Shown: positions 15,999-25,898, counted from the stretch's first letter. The stretch is DNA of 64,000 nt from UBA1422 sp041752735 (GCA_041752735.1 JBGSVW010000024.1:1-64000); one strand, 5' to 3'. A program made the numbers and translations. The notes: generated by a model not told the origin, from the letters alone.

Positions 15999-16736
15999 TC
16001 AGTTCACATTAATTCCTTTACTCCTATATATATTTTTTGCATTTTCTATACGCTCCTGTGATGGCGGACTAACATGCTTTAGTGCGAATTGCATCCCCAG
16101 ATTTTCATACTTTGGCTCACCCAGTTTATGAAAAGGTAAAACTTCAACTTTTACGACATTTTTTAAACCGGCTACATATTCAGCATGCTTCTCAATTAAA
16201 TCGTCACTATCAGTTATGCCAGGCACGAGCACGTATCTTATCCACGTTGGAATTTCTTTTTCAGCAAGGTATTTTGAAAAATCCAAAGTGGGTTCGAGTG
16301 GCATCCCAGTTAGGGTTAAATGTATCTCCGGATCAATACATTTCAAGTCTAGCAACACAAGGTCGGTATAGTTCAGTGCATCCATAACCTCTTCATTAAG
16401 AGAAATTCCCGCGGTATCAATTGCTGTATGAATCCCTTCAGCCTTACAAATCTTAAAGAGGTCTCTTGCGAATTTGGGCTGAAGCATTGGCTCGCCACCC
16501 GAAATGGTAATTCCTCCTCGTTTGTAGTATGGTGAGAATTTCTGCATCCTTTGAAACACTTCTAAAGGTGTCATCACATATGACGCTTTGTCCATCTCAA
16601 AAGTATCCGGATTATGGCAATACAGACATCTGAACGCACAGCCTTGCATAAAAACAACAAATCGCAATCCGGGGCCGTCAACTGTTCCAAAACTTTCAAA
16701 TGAATGTACTTTTCCAAGAATCGGTCCTTTTTCCAT
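15999..16736 (-). CDS. pflA: Glycyl-radical enzyme activase (pyruvate formate-lyase activase family)
   Basis: A 245-residue radical SAM activase with cluster motif CAFRCLYC, YCHNPDTF, and GGEPMLQP. It lacks the extra ferredoxin domain seen in many activases of other glycyl-radical enzymes, so it is of the short PflA type. It makes the glycyl radical on the enzyme encoded 11 bases upstream. The ATG at 16736 follows AGGGGCAAAATTG; a TTG one codon earlier is less likely. Stop is TGA. Confidence 0.92.
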   Translation of the reverse strand: MEKGPILGKVHSFESFGTVDGPGLRFVVFMQGCAFRCLYCHNPDTFEMDKASYVMTPLEVFQRMQKFSPYYKRGGITISGGEPMLQPKFARDLFKICKAEGIHTAIDTAGISLNEEVMDALNYTDLVLLDLKCIDPEIHLTLTGMPLEPTLDFSKYLAEKEIPTWIRYVLVPGITDSDDLIEKHAEYVAGLKNVVKVEVLPFHKLGEPKYENLGMQFALKHVSPPSQERIENAKNIYRSKGINVN

Positions 16737-16747
16737 CAATTTTGCCC

Positions 16748-18981
16748 CTATATTGAGTCATTCACTGTTCGGGAAATAACATCTAACTGTTGCTCTTTGG
16801 TTAATTTAATAAAGTTCACTGCATACCCAGACACTCGTATGGTAAGGTGGGGGTACTTCTCAGGGTGTTCCATGGCATCAACCAGCAACGATTTATCAAA
16901 CACATTCACATTGAGATGTTGACCACCGTTTGGGGTGAAATATCCATCCAGTAAACTGACCAGGTTCGACTGCCTAGCAGTCACTTCTTTACCCAGTGCT
17001 GGCGGAGCAATGGCAAATGTATAAGAAATTCCGTCGCAAGCGCAACCGTATGGGATTTCGCTGACTGAAGAAAGCGATGCTACGGATCCATTGGTGTCTC
17101 TTCCATTCATTGGGTTTGCTCCTGGCGAGAATGGTGCATCCGCAGGTCTTCCACATGGAGTCGCCCCTGTCATTTTTCCATAAACAATATTTGAAGTAAT
17201 TGTTAATATGGACATTGTAGGTTTTGCGTTACGATGCATTTTGTGGGTACTAATGAATCTATAAAATGTTCTCGTAAGCTCTGCAGCAGTACGGTCTGTG
17301 GTTTCATCGCTGTTCCCAAACGGGATATAGCTTCCAGATATTTTAAAATCTACTGCAATTCCTTGTGCATTTCGAATGACTTTCACTTTCGCGTTTTTAA
17401 TAGCCATCAAGGAATCCACTGCGATTGAAAGCCCGGCAATACCAAAGGTTTCGTATCTTTTAATTTGCAAATCATGCAGCGACATTTGAAATGACTCGTA
17501 TGCATATTTATCATGCATGTAGTGAATAATGTTCACTGCTTGCACATAAATTCCAGCCAACCACTTTTGAACCTGCAAAAACTTCTCCATGACTTCTTCA
17601 TAGTCAAGGTATTCTGAGGTTATCGGCTCAAATCTTGGGGTAACTTGTATGCCAGTCTTCTCATCTCTCTTCCACCGTTGATTGCATATAGCAATGCTTT
17701 GGGCATATTGATACGAGCGCCAAAATGTTGAGTTGCTTTTCCAAGTTCTAAAGCTCCGACACATCCGGATATAGCATAATCATCTCCAAATTCCGGTCGC
17801 ATCAAATCGTCATTTTCATACTGAATGGATGATGTATCGATAGAGACTTTCGCACAATACTCTTTCCATGAATCTGGCAGACGTTCTGACCACAAAATGG
17901 TCAGGTTTGGTTCAGGCCCAACGCCCAAGTTGTAAAGTGTATGTAAGTATCGATAGGATGTTTTGGTAACCATGGTCCTGCCATCAACACCCATGCCTCC
18001 GAGTGATTCTGTAATCCAGGTTGGATCTCCGGAAAACAGTTCATTATATTCCGGGGATCTGAGGTAACGAAACAGTCGAAGTTTCATAATAAAGTGGTCA
18101 ATGAATTCCTGTGCTTCTTCTTCTGTTATCACATTGTTTTTTAGGTCTCGTTCAATATAAATGTCTAAAAAAGTGGAGGTCCGGCCTAGCGAAACCGTGA
18201 CGCCGTCATGTTGTTTTGCTGCTGCCAAAATTGCGAAGTATACATATTGTACTGCCTCTTGCGCGGTCGCTGCCGGTTGAGAAATATCGAATCCATATGA
18301 TTTGCACATGGTTCCGAATTCATTCAACGCCTGAATCTGATCTGACAATTCTTCTCTCTGTTGTATCACTTCGTTCGTCATTTCACCAGGCTCGAGTAAG
18401 TTAAATTCGTTTTCTTTTTGAGAAAGCAAATATTCCAATCCATAAAGTGCTACTCTTCTATAATCCCCAATATGCCTTCCCCTTCCATAGTTTTCGGGTA
18501 GACCGGTTATTAAACCTGATTCGCATGCCCTTCGGATATCCGGCGTATAGGCAGCCTTAACACCATCGTTATGAGTCTTTCTGTATTTGGAATAAATTTC
18601 TTTCATCTCTAGGTTCAGAGAGTAACCGTAATGCACAAGCGCATCTTCTAATGAGCCTAGACTGCTTTTGGGGAATACGGCTCGTTTTAACGGCTGATCT
18701 GTTTGCAGTCCAACAATTTTTTCAAAATCAGCATCTATATATCCAGGTTTATGGCTCGTGATGGAAGAAATGGTTTCAGTATCTACATCGTAAACACCAT
18801 TGCGTTCTCTTTCCAAGTTCAAAAGCTCTGATACTTTTGTTGTCAATTTGGTTGTAGCGGTTGTGGGTAAAGCAAGAAACGCTTCGTCGTCTTCGTACGG
18901 AGTGTAATTTTCTTGTATAAAATCTCGGACGTTAACCTCGGACTTCCACAAACTACCTTTAAAACCATTCCAGCAATCCAT
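16748..18981 (-). pseudogene. PFL-like glycyl-radical enzyme, frameshifted and with a single active-site Cys
   Basis: Two frames together encode about 743 residues matching pyruvate formate-lyase. The first frame covers 18981 to about 17670 and ends shortly after LLYAINGGR. The second resumes at DEKTGIQVTPRFEP and runs to 16748, with IIHYMHDKY and the radical loop RVSGYAV. The switch occurs in a GA repeat (TCTCTCT on the plus strand, 17664-17670); removing two bases restores the frame. PFL arginines in IGDYRRVALYG and FGARINMPK are kept. The active site reads ISGCVGA instead of ACCVSP, so the Cys that attacks pyruvate (E. coli Cys418) is Gly. Either a decayed gene, an assembly error or a variant enzyme. 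Ribosome site AAAGGAGGT. Confidence 0.85.
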
Positions 18982-19023
18982 TTGGTACCTCCTTTGTATA
19001 CAACATACCTTCTGCTATTAATA

Positions 19024-19041
19024 GAGCAATTTATGTGCCAA
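19024..19041 (-). promoter_or_regulatory. Sigma-54 promoter of the glycyl-radical cluster
   Basis: Minus strand TTGGCACATAAATTGCTC, with GG and GC exactly 10 bases apart as required for -24/-12 promoters. It lies 43 bases upstream of the radical enzyme start, and the adjacent gene encodes a sigma-54 activator. A palindrome CTTTCGCGAAAG at 19050-19061 is just upstream. Confidence 0.8.
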
Positions 19042-19118
19042 CTTTTTTTCTTTCGCGAAAGCTACTGTATTTCAACGTTTGTTCGCTTATGCACCTCTAT
19101 TGCTCCATTAATTCAACT

Positions 19119-19148
19119 AAAAAATGAGTCACGTTAGACTCATTTTTT
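19119..19148 (-). terminator. Terminator of the sigma-54 activator gene
   Basis: AAAAAATGAGTC / GACTCATTTTTT stem with 6-base loop, 25 bases after the activator stop. It is symmetric and could work on either strand. Confidence 0.75.
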
Positions 19149-19172
19149 CATATCTGACTCGCATTAATCAGT

Positions 19173-20543
19173 TTACCCATCCATCTCTGTTTCTTCGCCT
19201 AAGTATGTTCTAATTAACCTGGAGGCTTTGGATTGGCTGATTTTTAGCTCCTTCGCTACTCGTCTGGAACTTTTATTTTTGTTATATGCTTCCTCGACAA
19301 TCAATCGTTTATAATCGTCAATCATCTGATCAAAACCATCCTGATTTTGAGTTATGCAAGTGTTTCTTATTTCAAATAAACTATTAGGTAAATGATTCGG
19401 CTTAATAATAAAATCATTTACGGTAACTACAAGTCTTTCAATTAAGTGGCTAAGTTCTCTGGTATTTCCCCGCCATGAGTAGTTTTTTAAAATAGCTAGT
19501 GTTTCTTTTGCCAACTGATGATTTTTTTTATAGGTTTCATTGCTATGATTTAGAAAAGTGAACGCAAGCAACTCAATGTCCTCTTTCCTTTCACGCAAAG
19601 GGGGTATGTTTACTTCAAATACTGTCAGTCTGTAATAAAGATCTTCTCGGAAGTTACCGGCATCTACCAGTTGCTTAAGGTTTTTGTTTGTTGCAGCGAT
19701 AATTTTTACATTAACCTTTTTTAGACGATGGCTGCCAACCGGCATAAATTCCTTTTCCTGTACCACTTGCAATAACTTGGATTGCAACAAATAAGGCAAC
19801 TCAGAAATTTCGTCCAGTAATAGTGTGCCGCCATCCGCCGCCTCAAAGAGGCCAATTTTGCCCTGCTTCTTAGCTCCAGTAAATGATCCCTCTTCATAGC
19901 CGAACAACTCTGATTCCATTAGTTCTTTTGGAATCGCCCCACAATTGACGGTTATAAAGGGTTTTTCTTTTCGATTGCTGTTGTTGTGAATGACCCGTGC
20001 AAGCATGGTTTTGCCCACACCCGATTCCCCTGAAATCACAATTGGTGAATCTACATTGGATAATTTGTATGAAAGCTCCATCACATCTTTCATCGCTTCG
20101 CTTTTGAATAACATTGATGAAGAAGAGATGTGACGCTCCTCATACTTCTTTTTTTCGATTTCGTCTACACTCAAATAATGAATGTCTTCTATGCCATCTC
20201 TAATGCTTGATACCATATATTCGATTTCACCCTTATCGTCAAAAAATGGCACAACGATGCTGGTTATTGTTGTTCCAATATGTGTTTTTTGCGATGTCAT
20301 CAGCGGTGTTTTTTCTTTAAATACATGCGGCAGAAGCAATGGATACCAGTAGTCTTCTTTAATGAAATCATAATAATTACGGCCTATCATTTCATCTTTT
20401 TTTAAGCCATAGTGCCGCTCGCATGCGGTATTGATATACATCAAATTAAAATTTCTATCCCAAATGTTAATCTCATCATAAAGGGTATCTACAAGTTTAA
20501 CGAAGGTATCATAATCAAGTCTTTTATCTGTCAATATTCTCAC
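19173..20543 (-). CDS. PAS-domain sigma-54-dependent transcriptional activator
   Basis: About 456 residues: an N-terminal PAS sensor (residues 10-120), an AAA+ sigma-54 interaction domain (about 145-380) with Walker A GESGVGKT, the sigma-54 contact loop GSFTGA and Walker B GGTLLLDEI, and a C-terminal Fis-type helix-turn-helix (SSRRVAKELKISQSKASRLIR). The gene faces the glycyl-radical operon in tandem, whose promoter is a good sigma-54 type. The PAS domain probably senses the imported substrate. The start is GTG at 20543 or, with better spacing from GAGG, TTG at 20534. Confidence 0.93.
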   Translation of the reverse strand: MRILTDKRLDYDTFVKLVDTLYDEINIWDRNFNLMYINTACERHYGLKKDEMIGRNYYDFIKEDYWYPLLLPHVFKEKTPLMTSQKTHIGTTITSIVVPFFDDKGEIEYMVSSIRDGIEDIHYLSVDEIEKKKYEERHISSSSMLFKSEAMKDVMELSYKLSNVDSPIVISGESGVGKTMLARVIHNNSNRKEKPFITVNCGAIPKELMESELFGYEEGSFTGAKKQGKIGLFEAADGGTLLLDEISELPYLLQSKLLQVVQEKEFMPVGSHRLKKVNVKIIAATNKNLKQLVDAGNFREDLYYRLTVFEVNIPPLRERKEDIELLAFTFLNHSNETYKKNHQLAKETLAILKNYSWRGNTRELSHLIERLVVTVNDFIIKPNHLPNSLFEIRNTCITQNQDGFDQMIDDYKRLIVEEAYNKNKSSRRVAKELKISQSKASRLIRTYLGEETEMDG

Positions 20544-20708
20544 CTCAACCCATGCACTTATGCATCAGTATAACATATACCCTATTAATCCATAAAAATC
20601 AAGCATTATAAATGACAAATGCCAGTCGATATGGTATTTTGATAAATAAGAAGCCGAGTCATACAGCCATATAGGATTTAGTAAGGATTACAAAGGAGCA
20701 TATTTAGT

Positions 20709-21371
20709 ATGGAAATTAATGAGGCCATTGAATCGAGAAAAAGCATTCGTAAGTACTTGAAGAAACCTGTTTCTAAGGATGTTCTCACCAAGATCATCAA
20801 TACTTCGCTTCGGAGCCCATCCGCGACCAATCTCCAACCATGGAATTTATATGTTATCAGTGGGGAAGTGCTGGAAAAGGTTAGGCATGAAAATATAGAT
20901 AGGTTTTTATCCGGTGGAAAACCAACCTTCGAAGAGCCACTATTAAATGACCTTTTTCGCTCTCGTCGTTCAGAATTAGCAAAAGATTTATTTGATTTGC
21001 TTGGAATCCAACGAGAAGACAAAGAAAAGCGTAAGGCATGGGCTGTAAGGGGGCATGGTTATTTTGACGCCCCTTCAGTAATCATTATCACCCTGGATCA
21101 ATCCATCCTATCAGGCACATGGGCTTTAATGGCCATTGGTTCTTTCATCCAATCTTTTTGCCTTACATCACTTGAATATGGCCTTGGAACTTGCATCAGT
21201 GAACAAGGGGTGGCCTATCATGACATCATACGGAAGTATGTTGAAATCCCAGAATCTCAAAGAATTATCATTAGTGTTGCCGTTGGATATCCGGATTTTT
21301 CTGCACCGGCAAACCAACTGGTCAGCACACGGGTTACTGTCGATGAAGTAGTTCATTGGTATGGATATTAA
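20709..21371 (+). CDS. Nitroreductase family protein
   Basis: A 220-residue flavoprotein of the FMN-dependent nitroreductase superfamily: IESRKSIRKYLKKPV at the N-terminus and SPSATNLQPWNLYVI as the FMN phosphate-binding segment, then a C-terminal GYPDFSAP. Such enzymes reduce nitro groups, quinones or flavins with NAD(P)H. It diverges from the sigma-54 activator and converges on ureD with an 11-base gap. CAAAGGAGC precedes the ATG. Its role here is not apparent. Confidence 0.9.
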   Translation: MEINEAIESRKSIRKYLKKPVSKDVLTKIINTSLRSPSATNLQPWNLYVISGEVLEKVRHENIDRFLSGGKPTFEEPLLNDLFRSRRSELAKDLFDLLGIQREDKEKRKAWAVRGHGYFDAPSVIIITLDQSILSGTWALMAIGSFIQSFCLTSLEYGLGTCISEQGVAYHDIIRKYVEIPESQRIIISVAVGYPDFSAPANQLVSTRVTVDEVVHWYGY

Positions 21372-21382
21372 ATTTAATCAAA

Positions 21383-22207
21383 TCAGTACTTTCTCATCCG
21401 GACTACGTCTTTTCCAAGCATTGACATCCTGGCAACCCGCCAGATTTCTTGGGCGACTCCCTGACAATCATGGATATGATTCCCCAGGAACTTCACCACT
21501 GCCAGAGATTCTGTAAGATAGGTGATGCCGCCGGACACTTCAGGTCGGTCCATGAAAATTTGTCCTATAATAGTCTTTAAATCCGGATTCAAGTCCTTGT
21601 GATATAAAAAAGCTGTCCCATAAATTGTGTGACCCTCCATGATGCCAGTCCCCTGAGGGTCTTTTACTTTGGGCTGAATTTTTGCCACCTCACGGGCAAG
21701 CAAATGCCCATCGGCACGAATACTGATTTTTGAAGAGTATAGGTCATACTGAAAAAGCTCTCCCTTTTCAATTCGGCCGGGTACAATCATATCAAAAGCC
21801 AAAAGGGTTGCATCCCCATCAAGGTCAAATTCAGTTTCCTGAACCACCGAAGACTGGGCGAAAGGGATATTATATTCAGGCATATATTCCAGCACGGCTC
21901 CCTTTTCCACTCGGATCCGATTGGTCAAGGTGGCATGCCCTTCGTCCATTTTGTAAAACTTATTAGCAGAGGGGGTGGTGATGAATCCACGGGCATCCGT
22001 CTCCACTGTTACATCGGTTTCCAGCACATCTCCTTGAAGGATTCCGCCGCTGGGATTCAACAAATACACAAAGGCTGTGCCGTCATCATCGGAATAAAAC
22101 GGCGTTAAAACCTGTAACGGCAAGCGGTAATGTTGGCTTGCCAAGAAGGTCTTGCCGTTCTGTCTTTTTCTAAATATCAAGTTGAGTGTGCCCAGGGTAT
22201 TTTTCAC
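21383..22207 (-). CDS. ureD: Urease accessory protein UreD (UreH)
   Basis: 274 residues with UreD family features: YLLNPSGGILQGD (about 48-60), TTPSANKFYKM and a conserved C-terminal RVARMSMLGK. It forms the UreD-UreF-UreG scaffold on apo-urease that guides nickel insertion and lysine carbamylation. Last gene of the urease block. In many bacteria ureD opens the operon; here it closes it, as in several Bacillota. Confidence 0.93.
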   Translation of the reverse strand: MKNTLGTLNLIFRKRQNGKTFLASQHYRLPLQVLTPFYSDDDGTAFVYLLNPSGGILQGDVLETDVTVETDARGFITTPSANKFYKMDEGHATLTNRIRVEKGAVLEYMPEYNIPFAQSSVVQETEFDLDGDATLLAFDMIVPGRIEKGELFQYDLYSSKISIRADGHLLAREVAKIQPKVKDPQGTGIMEGHTIYGTAFLYHKDLNPDLKTIIGQIFMDRPEVSGGITYLTESLAVVKFLGNHIHDCQGVAQEIWRVARMSMLGKDVVRMRKY

Positions 22208-22216
22208 AAAATTCTC

Positions 22217-22822
22217 CTATTCAAAAAGCAGGTCTTCTTTGATCCACTGTATCACCCGAGGAAGTCCGGTTCCGTCATAAAGATTCGTAAACACATAAGG
22301 TTTGTCACCCCGCATCTTTAAGGTGTCGCGCTCCATCACTTCTAGGCTGGAATGAACATAGGGTGCAATGTCGATTTTATTGATAATCAGCAAATCCGAT
22401 TTTGTGATTCCCGGTCCACCTTTTCGAGGTATTTTTTCTCCTTCTCCCACATCGATGACAAAAATCAACCCGTCCACCAGCTCGGGACTAAATGTGGCGG
22501 CCAGATTGTCCCCCCCGCTTTCCACAAAAATAATGTCCAGATTTGGGAAGCGTTTGTTCAGGGTATCGATGGCATCCAGATTCATGGAAATGTCTTCCCG
22601 CACAGCTGTGTGAGGGCAGCCACCGGTTTCAACGCCAATAATCCGGTCTTCCGGCAAGGCTTCGGCTCGAGTTAGAATCAAAGCATCTTCTTTGGTGAAA
22701 ATATCATTGGTGATGACACCAATTTCATATTCTGCAGAAAGGGTTTTGCATAAGCGTTCTATCAATGCGGTTTTCCCGGATCCTACCGGACCGCCTACCC
22801 CTATTTTAATTGGTTTTCTCAT
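22217..22822 (-). CDS. ureG: Urease accessory GTPase UreG
   Basis: 201 residues. P-loop GGPVGSGKTALIERL at the N-terminus, the invariant metal-binding ETGGCPHTAVREDISMN, and SGGDNLAATFSPELVD. It couples GTP hydrolysis to nickel delivery. Start at MRKPIKIG preceded by AAGGGAAG; a longer open frame upstream overlaps ureF in another frame and is not used. Confidence 0.96.
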   Translation of the reverse strand: MRKPIKIGVGGPVGSGKTALIERLCKTLSAEYEIGVITNDIFTKEDALILTRAEALPEDRIIGVETGGCPHTAVREDISMNLDAIDTLNKRFPNLDIIFVESGGDNLAATFSPELVDGLIFVIDVGEGEKIPRKGGPGITKSDLLIINKIDIAPYVHSSLEVMERDTLKMRGDKPYVFTNLYDGTGLPRVIQWIKEDLLFE

Positions 22823-22877
22823 GGAAACTTCCCTTCTTTTATTACTATAAAAATTAGACTTTATTGGCAGTCTAGGA

Positions 22878-23570
22878 TTATGACATGTAAAGTCTGGTCT
22901 CCAAATTCTCATGGTGAATGGATGCGACGTCGAAGGCGGGGCAAAATGAATGGATTTCCTCAATGGGAGTCGACAGTGCTTCCTCCACTACCTTGCCAAT
23001 GGATTCATAACTCTGCAAAATCAGCTTTTGTGCTTCTCCGTTGCCTAGCGGAATGAGTTTGACCCCGCTCTGAACAATTCCGTTCACAGCGGAAAAAACA
23101 AATGCAGCCAGAGCTTCTTCCTTCGGCACTTTCATCAAGGCAGCCAATAGACCAAAAGCAACCGGATAGTTGATACCGGATTCTTTTCCGGATTCATAAT
23201 AATTATTTAAATCTTCCCGCTCCAGCATTGCGGATGCAATTCGAATTAACGCCTTTCCGGTGCGGTGAGACGCCTCCCGACTCTCTCGTGTCAGCCGCAT
23301 GGCCGTAACTAATTCTTCTAATTGGGTCAGCTGGGCAAAATCGATAGTACTTTTACTTTCTACCAACTGGTATGCCTGGCATAAAACGGGTCCTTCAAAG
23401 TGAGCCAGTACCCCTTCAATGTAGGATTGGAGGAAATTCTGAAAACTATTCAAGTCATGGACTTTGCCTGTGGCAACATAAGTTTCCAATCCCCAGGACT
23501 GGCTGAAAGCGCCGGTGGGGAATGTCCCACCGGCAAATTGTAACAATGAAAATAATTGATTTTTGTCCAT
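22878..23570 (-). CDS. ureF: Urease accessory protein UreF
   Basis: 230 residues, all-helical UreF family: GTFPTGAFSQSWGLET near the N-terminus and a conserved C-terminal region ending SIHHENLETRLYMS. It regulates UreG GTPase action in the activation complex. Start at MDKNQLF with GAAGG upstream; the preceding ureE stop is 4 bases away. Confidence 0.94.
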   Translation of the reverse strand: MDKNQLFSLLQFAGGTFPTGAFSQSWGLETYVATGKVHDLNSFQNFLQSYIEGVLAHFEGPVLCQAYQLVESKSTIDFAQLTQLEELVTAMRLTRESREASHRTGKALIRIASAMLEREDLNNYYESGKESGINYPVAFGLLAALMKVPKEEALAAFVFSAVNGIVQSGVKLIPLGNGEAQKLILQSYESIGKVVEEALSTPIEEIHSFCPAFDVASIHHENLETRLYMS

Positions 23571-23574
23571 TGAA

Positions 23575-24156
23575 TTATCCTTCATCACGATTATGATCGT
23601 TCAACCCGTGAGTATGGTCATGGTGGGTTAGACCATGAGGATGATTATGATGACTATGATTATGGTCTGCCGGTGCGTTGGCACGAATACCATCCAGTTT
23701 GGCTACTTTTCGAGAATACGGTACGCCTAATCGAATGAGCATTCTTTCCAGGCCTTCGTCGTATGGGATGCGAATTGCCTCTTCATACAAATATGCAGGG
23801 TGATGAAGATTGCCGATATTAAACGCTACCCGAGCCCACTCCAGATTTCCGGAGGGTCTCACCTCCAACAAATCCTCTTCTACCAATTCCACAAACACCA
23901 CTGTCTCATCATCCACCCACAGCACCGCTCCACCGAAAAGTTTGTGTCCTGTTTCCAGAGAAATACCCATGGAAAAGCCACCTTTTGATGTTACTTTTTG
24001 GTGAGGCTTTTCTAGTTGCTCATGTTGGAGCAATACCGGATCCAGTTGCCTGTTCCCCACGTTAAGTTCTGAAAGATGTCCCAATACTTTCTCAATGATA
24101 ATTCTGTCTTGCTTATAATATCTCATAGTCTCGTCATGCTCTCTTTCGTGATTCAT
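23575..24156 (-). CDS. ureE: Urease accessory protein UreE, nickel metallochaperone
   Basis: About 193 residues. The N-terminal part (DRIIIEKVLGHL) and the central metal-binding domain are UreE-like, with the dimer-site His in GNLHHPAYLYEE. The C-terminus is a histidine-rich tail with repeated HNH/HDH groups and at least ten His, which stores and transfers nickel. Start may instead be MRYYKQDR at 24126, since neither ATG has a strong ribosome site. No nickel transporter is encoded nearby. Confidence 0.93.
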   Translation of the reverse strand: MNHEREHDETMRYYKQDRIIIEKVLGHLSELNVGNRQLDPVLLQHEQLEKPHQKVTSKGGFSMGISLETGHKLFGGAVLWVDDETVVFVELVEEDLLEVRPSGNLEWARVAFNIGNLHHPAYLYEEAIRIPYDEGLERMLIRLGVPYSRKVAKLDGIRANAPADHNHSHHNHPHGLTHHDHTHGLNDHNRDEG

Positions 24157-24176
24157 CGTTCTTTTTTGCCTATGGT

Positions 24177-25898
24177 TTAACGGAAGAAGTACCGTTGAGT
24201 CAAAGGCAATACATCAACACTTTCGCAGGTAATATGCTCTCCATCGATAAACACTTTGTAGGTTTCCGGATCAATTTTGATGTCCGGACAGGCATGATTT
24301 CTTACCATATCTGCCTTACCAAGATGCCTAGTATTGCGAACGGGCAGAAATTTTTCTGCTGAATAAGGCATTTGCTTGGCTATCCCATGGTCAATTGCAG
24401 CTTGGGTGACAAAGATCTTGTTGTATCGGTTTAAGTTATTGCCATAGGCCGCATATTGCTTGCGATAGAAAATGGGTTGGCTCCATTCAATGGATGCATT
24501 CACATCACCTGTATACGAGTACACGATTGCGCCACATTTGAAAATCATTTGTGCCTTTGCTCCAAAAAATCTGGGATCCCATATGACAATATCCGCTAAT
24601 TTACCCGGCTCAAGAGAACCGACATAATCACTGATACCATACGCGATGGCTGGGTTAATAGTATATTTGGACAGATACCGGAGCACCCGTTCATTATCGT
24701 TTCCTTCCCGGTCTTCCGGCAAGGGGCCGCGCTGCTGTTTCATCTTGGAAGCCAGTTGCCAGGTACGCAAAACGGATTCCCCGACTCTTCCCATGCCCTG
24801 AGAATCAGAGCTGAGAATACTAATGGCACCGATATCGTGGAAAATGTCTTCTGCGGCAATGGTCTCCCCCCTGATTCGGGAATCGGCAAAGGCCACGTCT
24901 TCGGGGATACGAGGGTTCAGATGGTGCGCCGCCATTATCATCTCCAAATGTTCCGATACTGTATTTACAGTGAACGGATTGGTTGGATTCGTGGAGGACG
25001 GAATGATATTCGGCTCTCCACAAACACGCATAATGTCCGGTGCATGTCCACCACCTGCGCCTTCTGTATGGTACGCATGGATGGTTCGGCCACCGATTGC
25101 GGCAATGGTGCTTTCTACAAACCCACTTTCATTCAGGGTGTCGGAGTGGAGTTGCACCTGAAAGTCATATTCATCAGCCACATCCAGACAACATCGAATC
25201 ACCTCCGGTGTGGATGCGTAATCTTCGTGGATTTTCATCCCTATGGCTCCATTGATGGCCTGTTCACGGATGGTTTCTGGCAGGGATGAATTCCCTCGTC
25301 CCAAAAATCCTGCATTTACAGGTAATCCTTCGTGGGCTTCAATCATTTGTTTGAGATGCCAAGGTCCCGGGGTTTCAATTCCCAGAGTTTTGGACCCGGT
25401 TCCGCCACCAATCATGGTGGTGATGCCGTTGGCCAGGGCTTCCCAGCATTGATCCGGAGATTCGAAGTGGATATGACCATCCAAGCCACCGGCAGTGGCA
25501 ATCATGCCACCTTCTAGGGAAACCACTTCCGTGGAGGCTCCTACCACCAAACCCGGTGTAATATCCATGGTATGTGGGTTGCCGCACTTACCAATCCCAA
25601 CAATCAGACCGTCTTTGACGCCAATGTCTCCCTTGACGATGCCAAGAACCGGATCCAGAATAACCACGTTGGTGAACGCAACATCCAGCACACCCTCTTC
25701 AGAAGTTCTGCCGGAAATTTGTGCCATGCCGTCCCGAAAGGATTTTCCGCCACCGGAAAGGGTTTCATCGCCGTAGTGACCTTCATAAAAGTCTTTTTCG
25801 ATTTCAATGATTAAATCGGTATCCGCCAAATGCATTTTATCGCCAACGGTGGGGCCGAAGATGCTGCCGTATTCTTCCCGTTTCATTTTGAATGACAT
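24177..25898 (-). CDS. ureC: Urease alpha subunit
   Basis: 573 residues. Nickel ligands are present: His142 and His144 (DGHIHF), the carbamylated Lys222 (GMKIHED), His251 (QLHSD) and His277 (HAYHTEGAGGGHAPD). The mobile-flap motif reads MAAHHLN (residues 322-328), where well studied ureases have MVCHHL; the flap Cys (Cys319 in Klebsiella) is therefore Ala324 while the neighbouring His325 is kept. It hydrolyses urea to ammonia and carbamate. The start lies directly after ureB with one-base precision. Confidence 0.97.
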   Translation of the reverse strand: MSFKMKREEYGSIFGPTVGDKMHLADTDLIIEIEKDFYEGHYGDETLSGGGKSFRDGMAQISGRTSEEGVLDVAFTNVVILDPVLGIVKGDIGVKDGLIVGIGKCGNPHTMDITPGLVVGASTEVVSLEGGMIATAGGLDGHIHFESPDQCWEALANGITTMIGGGTGSKTLGIETPGPWHLKQMIEAHEGLPVNAGFLGRGNSSLPETIREQAINGAIGMKIHEDYASTPEVIRCCLDVADEYDFQVQLHSDTLNESGFVESTIAAIGGRTIHAYHTEGAGGGHAPDIMRVCGEPNIIPSSTNPTNPFTVNTVSEHLEMIMAAHHLNPRIPEDVAFADSRIRGETIAAEDIFHDIGAISILSSDSQGMGRVGESVLRTWQLASKMKQQRGPLPEDREGNDNERVLRYLSKYTINPAIAYGISDYVGSLEPGKLADIVIWDPRFFGAKAQMIFKCGAIVYSYTGDVNASIEWSQPIFYRKQYAAYGNNLNRYNKIFVTQAAIDHGIAKQMPYSAEKFLPVRNTRHLGKADMVRNHACPDIKIDPETYKVFIDGEHITCESVDVLPLTQRYFFR

